Positions 59,859 through 64,000 of a stretch of 64,000 nt of DNA are shown piece by piece. The stretch covers positions 124,001 through 188,000 of the forward strand of contig NZ_FNUJ01000011.1 of the NCBI RefSeq assembly GCF_900107925.1. The letters run 5' to 3'. Made by a program: the position numbers and the translations under genes. The notes under the pieces were generated by a model. The model saw only the letters and a list, made by a program, of their open reading frames with translations. It searched no databases and was not told where the DNA came from. Within the stretch, counting starts at the first letter, position 1. The number at the start of each line of letters is the position of its first letter. Origin of the DNA: Amycolatopsis pretoriensis (GTDB lineage: Bacteria > Actinomycetota > Actinomycetes > Mycobacteriales > Pseudonocardiaceae).

Positions 59859-60308
59859 ATGGAAGCACGGCTCAAGAGCACCAGCAGCCCCGAGGTGACC
59901 GGAGCGGTCCAGCAGCTGTTCAAGGTCGTGTACGGCGCCGGCGTCGACCCGCTGCTGCTCGAGCTGGTCCACCTGCGGGCCAGCCAGATCAACAGCTGCG
60001 CCCCGTGCGTCTACGGGGGCGTCCATTCGGCGAAGAAGCACGGCGAGACCGACGAGCGGCTGCACAGCGTCGTCACCTGGCGCGAGACGCCGTTCTTCAC
60101 CGAGCCGGAGCGAGCCGCGCTGGAGCTGACCGAAGCGGCGACGCGCATCGAAGACGGCCAGCCGGGCGTGACGGACGAGATCTGGGCGGCCGCCGCCGAG
60201 CACTTCGACGAGAAGCAGCTGTCGGCGATCGTCCTGCACATCGCGCTGACCGGCTTCTTCAACCGGATCAACCGCGCGATCCGGGAGCAGGCGGGCAAGA
60301 CCTGGTGA
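59859..60308 (+). CDS. carboxymuconolactone decarboxylase family / AhpD-like protein
   Basis: 149 residues, ATG preceded by AGGAGG. The redox pair is Cys47/Cys50 in QINSCAPCVYGGVHSAKKHGE, and the His in VHSAKKHG completes the AhpD-like site. Probably a peroxidase-like or decarboxylase protein under the ECF41 sigma factor; the CMD/oxidoreductase/epimerase group is the typical ECF41 target. Confidence 0.9.
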   Translation: MEARLKSTSSPEVTGAVQQLFKVVYGAGVDPLLLELVHLRASQINSCAPCVYGGVHSAKKHGETDERLHSVVTWRETPFFTEPERAALELTEAATRIEDGQPGVTDEIWAAAAEHFDEKQLSAIVLHIALTGFFNRINRAIREQAGKTW

Positions 60309-60312
60309 CAGG

Positions 60313-60363
60313 CCGTGAATGGCACATTCACGGACACTTGGTCCCTCAATGTGCCATTCACGG
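60313..60363. repeat. dispersed palindrome, copy 3
   Basis: CCGTGAATGGCACATT (60313-60328) pairs with AATGTGCCATTCACGG (60348-60363); the inner segment differs from copies 1 and 2 in part (CACGGACACTTG) but keeps GTCCCTC before the right arm. It lies 5 nt after the CMD stop and 4 nt before that of the convergent peptidase gene. Confidence 0.88.
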
Positions 60364-60367
60364 ACTT

Positions 60368-61630
60368 CTAGGCCGGGGTGATGATGTACGCGATGCCGCC
60401 CGGGCCGCTCGCGACGGTCCCGTCCGCGCGGTACCGCTTCGTCCGCTGCCAGATCTTCTCGAACTGGTCGCGCTGGTAGATGTTGCGGACCCGGTCGTTG
60501 CTGCTCGACGCCGGGTCGTTCGCGATCACGTCGCCGTCCTTCGTGAAGCCGACGACCACCATGATGTGCCCCGACGTCCCGTAGCCCGCGCCGTCCAGTT
60601 CCGACGCCAGGAACGACTGGGAAGTGATCACCGGGATCCCGCGCGCGATGTAGTTCTCCAGCTCGTTCAGCGAGTGCAGCCGCGTGATGTGGCCGCGCAG
60701 GCCGCGCGAAGCCGCGTACGCCGTGTTGAACGGCCAGTTGCCCGTGCCGTCGTACGCGTGGTCGTAGGTGTAGCGCGCCGCGAACGCCACCGACGGGTCG
60801 ACGTAGTCCGCCGGGATCCAGGACATCTCCGCCGCCGACGGCTTCTTGCCCCAGTACTCGGCCACCATCTCGGTCGACGTCGGGCTGCACCACGCTTCGC
60901 CGCCCCCGCCGTACTGCGGGAACTGTCCCTTGTGGAGGTTCTGCGCGTACGCCGGCACCTTCAGCTCGATCCCGGTGGCGCGGCCCGGCTTCGTCGTCTG
61001 CACGTCGAAGCGGTCCGGCACCGCCGAGGTCATCGCGCCCAGCGACGTCACCGACGGCGTCGCGTGCGACCCGGCTTCGCGGTACAGGTCGATCCGCAGC
61101 TGGTACGACTTCAGCGTCACCCCGGTCTTCATGACGAGCGTGTCGACGTCGACCGCCGCGTTCGCGTCGTCCTGGCCGTCGACGCTGGTGCGCAGGATGT
61201 CGGCGTCACCGCTGGCCCAGCGGCCCATCACGTACCACGCGGTTTCGACGCCGGCCGACGTCCGGCCGCGCGCCTCGACCTGCAGCCACGTCTTGGCCGG
61301 CGTCTGCGCGTTCCAGGACGCGACCAGCTGCGTCGCGCCGAAGCCCTCGCGGTACTCCGGTGACGTCCACCGGCCGTACTCGTACGTTCTCGTCGTGCCC
61401 AGTTCCGGCTCGGTGTGCTCAACCGTGCCGGCCGGGCGCGTGATGCGCAGGCCGTCGCGGGTCAGCGCGAGCCCGGCGAAGTCGCCGTCGTGGAAGCGCC
61501 CGCCGTTCCACTCGTGGTAGTCGATCGCCTCGTCGTCGTGGGGCCGGGCGGGCGCGGCCTCGGCGACTTGCGCGGTTACGGCTGTCAACACGACTACCGA
61601 CAATAAGGTGAACAACTCGCGTACGCGCAT
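60368..61630 (-). CDS. exported C39-like cysteine peptidase
   Basis: 420 residues from ATG (GGGAG upstream). Signal peptide MRVRELFTLLSVVVLTAVTA with cleavage near AEAAPA. The first about 220 residues form a beta-rich region of unknown function; the C-terminal catalytic domain has Cys248 in GGGGEAWCSPTSTEMV, His355 in GYGTSGHIMVVVGF and Asp/Asn near 371 in VIANDPAS. Peptidase C39-like secreted enzyme, probably acting on the envelope. The TGTCAC-like stretch upstream was not judged a promoter. Separate from its neighbours. Confidence 0.88.
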   Translation of the reverse strand: MRVRELFTLLSVVVLTAVTAQVAEAAPARPHDDEAIDYHEWNGGRFHDGDFAGLALTRDGLRITRPAGTVEHTEPELGTTRTYEYGRWTSPEYREGFGATQLVASWNAQTPAKTWLQVEARGRTSAGVETAWYVMGRWASGDADILRTSVDGQDDANAAVDVDTLVMKTGVTLKSYQLRIDLYREAGSHATPSVTSLGAMTSAVPDRFDVQTTKPGRATGIELKVPAYAQNLHKGQFPQYGGGGEAWCSPTSTEMVAEYWGKKPSAAEMSWIPADYVDPSVAFAARYTYDHAYDGTGNWPFNTAYAASRGLRGHITRLHSLNELENYIARGIPVITSQSFLASELDGAGYGTSGHIMVVVGFTKDGDVIANDPASSSNDRVRNIYQRDQFEKIWQRTKRYRADGTVASGPGGIAYIITPA

Positions 61631-61701
61631 CCCGGCTCCCTGATAGACCCACCCAGTAGGCAGGGATTTTCGCCGGTCCGGCCGGGTCTGTAAACAGGTA
61701 C

Positions 61702-62103
61702 CTAGAGGACGGCCTGCGTCTGTGTCACTTTCGCGACCAACTTGCCGTCGTCGTCGTGGACCTCCGTCTCCACCACGACGAACTTGCGCCCGGCGTGCAG
61801 TGGTCTGGACGACGCAACGGCGTAGCCCGAACGCACCGCGCGCAGGAAGTTCGTCTTCGATTCGACGGTCGTCGTGCCCTGGCCGCCCTCGGGCAGGTTG
61901 AGGAACGCGCACACGGCGCCGGTCGAGTCGGCCAGCGCCATGAGCGCGCCCCCGTGCAGCGCGCCGCCGAGCGTGCAGAGGCTCTCGTCCCACTTCAGCC
62001 GGCTGCGGACGAGCTCGCGCCCGTGCTCCAGGACCTCGACACCGAGGCGCTCGGAGAACGGCATGGAACGGTGGAAGAGCTGCGTGCCCTCGGGATCGGT
62101 CAT
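61702..62103 (-). CDS. PaaI-family hotdog thioesterase
   Basis: 133 residues. Hotdog fold: FSERLGVEVLEHGRELVRSRLKWDESLCTLGGALHGGALMALADS contains the HGG motif typical of PaaI/4HBT-like thioesterases, and the second half has TTTVESKTNFLRAVRSGY. The enzyme hydrolyses acyl-CoA thioesters, probably phenylacetyl- or medium-chain type, but no pathway genes are near. It lies 71 nt downstream of the peptidase start. Confidence 0.88.
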   Translation of the reverse strand: MTDPEGTQLFHRSMPFSERLGVEVLEHGRELVRSRLKWDESLCTLGGALHGGALMALADSTGAVCAFLNLPEGGQGTTTVESKTNFLRAVRSGYAVASSRPLHAGRKFVVVETEVHDDDGKLVAKVTQTQAVL

Positions 62104-62159
62104 GCCCCGCAGCCTGCCCGAAGACCGGCCGCGGGGCGATTACCTCCGGGGTAACGCGG

Positions 62160-63890
62160 TCAGCTCAACGGGTTGACGAGCAGCAGCTCGGTGTTGTGGT
62201 CCGCGGGATCGCCGACGCGGCCGAGGTCGGTGTGGATGTCGTTGTACGACAGCTCGCGGTACAGCGACGCAAGCGCTTGCGGCGTCCGGGAACCGTAGTC
62301 CGCGGCGTACGGCGCTTCCGCCTCGATCAACGTCGTGAACAGCGACAACGTGCCGTCGACGTTGTCCGCGACCTCGACGATCCGCGCGTGCTGCGGGAAG
62401 TCGATGTGCGACGCCGTGTTGATCTCCCAGAAGCCCTGCTGCGGCGTGTTCCCCGCGTGCGGCGTGATCTTGTTGAGGTGCGTGTGGCCGTTGACCCACG
62501 CCAGCACGTTCGGGAACCGCTTGAGCAGCCCGACGAACGCGTCGCCGTTCAGGCGCGGGTCGAGCAGGTGGCGCGAGTCCGGCAGCAGGTTGGTCATCGT
62601 GCCGCTCGTGTGGTGGCTGAACAGCAGGAACAGCTCGTCGGTGACGTCGTGGACGACCTTGCGGCCGAAGAAGTCGTAGTACGTCGAGCTGCCCCGCTTC
62701 AGCGTCGCTTCGACCCAGTTGAACTGCGCGAGGCCGATCGAGCCGTCGGCGAACCCGGCGTCGGTCGTCGTGTCGAGGCTGATCCCGGTGATGCCCGGCG
62801 CGATCCGGAACGTGTAGTAGACGTTCTTGCCGTCGGCGTTGGCGCTCGAGAAGCCGTGCCCGACCGGGCCGGGGCCGGTGTTGGCGGAGTCGAGGTGGGC
62901 GCGGACGAACTCGCCGGTGTCGAACGGGCGGCGCCGCGCGTCCGGCGTCACCTCGCGGATCGTGCCGCTGCCGCCGAACAGCTCGGCGATCGGGACGCTG
63001 GAGCCGGGCTTCTTGATGGCGTCGGCGAGCTTCTTCGCGGTGCTCTCGTCCTTGCCGATGACCTTGTACTTCCCGGTGTACCAGGCGTCGATGCCGGGGA
63101 TCTGCGCCGGCAGCGAGCCGACGATGCTGTCGTCGTGGTTGCCGAACGTGCAGAACCACGGGACGTCGAGGCCGGGCGCGGTGAAGGCCTTGATCCCGGC
63201 TTCGAGCAGGCCGGGCAGCTGCGGGAAGCCCTTGGCCGAGTAGTCGTCGCCCACGCCGGGGATCGACGGGTTCCAGAACTCCTTGTTGCCGGAGCTCTGC
63301 ACGCCTTCGTAGGCGTTCGTGGCGCCGGAGTTCGGGGTGACGGTGCCGCCGTTGAGGACCTTGAGGAACCAGTCGAGCTCGATCAGCTCGTGGTTGTCGG
63401 TGTTGTCGCCGGTGGTGACCATGAGGTCGAACGGCCGCCCGGTGAACGGGCCCTGCCGCACGCTGTTGACGCGCTCGACGAGCGCGCTGGTCGCGACGGT
63501 GCCGAGCGCCTCCTGCGGCCGGTGCGCGGAGCCGATGAACGGGTGCAGGTATTCGAAGCGCGCGGGGCTTTCGGTGTCGGTGATGTGCAGGTCGGTGAAC
63601 TGCACGAACGCGCTGAGCGCGCGGCGCCGGTCGTCGCGACCGGTCTTCGGCGTGGCGAGGTCGCTGCGGACGACGAGCGGCCAGCCGGGGCCGCCCTGCA
63701 GCCGGGTGTAGGCCGGGCCGGCGGTGACGGCGGTGGCGACCTGCTCGAGCGTGGTGCCCGACGTCGTGACCGAGCGCGTGCTCGTCAGCCGCAGCGCGCG
63801 GTCGAGGGCGTTCGCGGTGGGCGTGCACAGCAGCAGTCCGAGACCGGCGGCGCCCGCGGTGGCGACGGCGCGCCGGGTGAGTTCGGCCAT
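62160..63890 (-). CDS. Tat-exported metallophosphoesterase (TIGR03767 type)
   Basis: 576 residues. The twin-arginine motif LTRRAVATAG starts a signal peptide. Metallophosphoesterase motifs: FVQFTDLHITDTES (DxH), VTTGDNTDNHELIE (GDxxD), FGNHDDSIVG (GNHD), LFSHHTSG and NGHTHLNKI. Length and motif spacing fit TIGR03767. It probably releases phosphate from an extracellular substrate. Two PHO-box-like repeats stand upstream, so phosphate control is likely. Confidence 0.9.
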   Translation of the reverse strand: MAELTRRAVATAGAAGLGLLLCTPTANALDRALRLTSTRSVTTSGTTLEQVATAVTAGPAYTRLQGGPGWPLVVRSDLATPKTGRDDRRRALSAFVQFTDLHITDTESPARFEYLHPFIGSAHRPQEALGTVATSALVERVNSVRQGPFTGRPFDLMVTTGDNTDNHELIELDWFLKVLNGGTVTPNSGATNAYEGVQSSGNKEFWNPSIPGVGDDYSAKGFPQLPGLLEAGIKAFTAPGLDVPWFCTFGNHDDSIVGSLPAQIPGIDAWYTGKYKVIGKDESTAKKLADAIKKPGSSVPIAELFGGSGTIREVTPDARRRPFDTGEFVRAHLDSANTGPGPVGHGFSSANADGKNVYYTFRIAPGITGISLDTTTDAGFADGSIGLAQFNWVEATLKRGSSTYYDFFGRKVVHDVTDELFLLFSHHTSGTMTNLLPDSRHLLDPRLNGDAFVGLLKRFPNVLAWVNGHTHLNKITPHAGNTPQQGFWEINTASHIDFPQHARIVEVADNVDGTLSLFTTLIEAEAPYAADYGSRTPQALASLYRELSYNDIHTDLGRVGDPADHNTELLLVNPLS

Positions 63891-63936
63891 GGTTGTTCGC
63901 TCCCCAGTCTTCTCGGTTGCCCAGCACCGTGCCGGA

Positions 63937-63958
63937 CGTGGGTGGACGCGGGGTGAAC
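63937..63958 (-). promoter_or_regulatory. PHO box-like direct repeats upstream of the phosphoesterase
   Basis: On the minus strand GTTCACCCCGC (63958-63948) is followed by GTCCACCCACG (63947-63937), two adjacent 11-nt direct repeats that match the actinobacterial PhoP box pattern G(G/T)TCAYYYR(G/C)G. They lie 47-68 nt upstream of the ATG. Confidence 0.65.
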
Positions 63959-64000
63959 GTGAAAAACATTCACCGTGACAGTTGAGTCCACCCTGTCACA

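Overview
The window is very GC-rich (I estimate about 70% or more by eye) and densely packed. It has many GTG/TTG starts, 4-nt stop/start overlaps, an S-nitrosomycothiol reductase/mycothiol-dependent formaldehyde dehydrogenase (MscR), a SepH cell-division protein and an actinobacterial DUF2537 protein. This points to the chromosome of a mycothiol-making actinomycete, most likely Pseudonocardiaceae (Amycolatopsis-like). The genus is an inference. The order TrmH methyltransferase, DUF2537, sepH, serC, citA, gltA follows the order I recall for M. tuberculosis Rv0881-Rv0896, with large insertions between the shared genes, so this looks like core chromosome with accessory blocks rather than a plasmid or island.

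Layout. 0-5 kb: TetR regulator, GCS2-type ligase, RNA methyltransferase, DUF2537, MmcQ/YjbR protein, SepH; an iron-box-like site sits at the extreme left. 5-10.7 kb: OmpR-type two-component system divergent from a lipoprotein/adaptor/ATPase/permease operon of MacAB type. 10.8-17.3 kb: Tat-exported amidohydrolase, GT87-like membrane glycosyltransferase, serC, an unknown membrane protein flanked by direct repeats, serine beta-lactamase-like hydrolase. 17.3-20.8 kb: ABC-2 exporter co-transcribed with a NarL-type two-component system. 21-24.5 kb: EphD-like hydrolase/SDR fusion with a TetR gene; citrate synthase citA. 24.8-29.2 kb: complete urease operon ureABCFGD without ureE. 29-33.8 kb: secreted lipase, TetR, NCS1 permease with a cysteine-rich tail, pdxH. 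33.8-34.6 kb: 840 bp without a gene, filled with two degenerate tandem arrays. 34.6-45.5 kb: mixed metabolism (MFS exporter, DUF3558 lipoprotein, tandem MBL hydrolases under a TetR gene, epimerase, amidohydrolase, two Uma2 proteins, acyl-CoA dehydrogenase with divergent TetR gene, PfkB kinase). 45.6-52.9 kb: gltA, photolyase, Xre-controlled NatAB-like ABC operon, then a frameshifted IS110-family element. 52.9-64 kb: glpD/TetR divergent from an alkyl-DHAP-synthase-like oxidase, mscR, an ECF41-type sigma factor divergent from a carboxymuconolactone decarboxylase, exported C39-like peptidase, thioesterase and a Tat-exported phosphoesterase with a PHO-box-like site.

The most interesting signals are in the DNA between genes: (i) a stem-loop in the 5' noncoding part of the IS110 element whose loop carries an 11-mer repeated exactly beyond the transposase, as a bridge-RNA model would predict; (ii) two divergent near-identical promoters of form GTTACC-N16-CGTC between the ECF41-type sigma gene and its AhpD-like partner; (iii) families of long palindromes placed between convergent genes and shared between distant loci; (iv) tandem arrays and a short dispersed element shared by 33.9 kb and 51.4 kb. 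I found no tRNA, rRNA or CRISPR array. No searches or computations were run; all family calls come from reading motifs.
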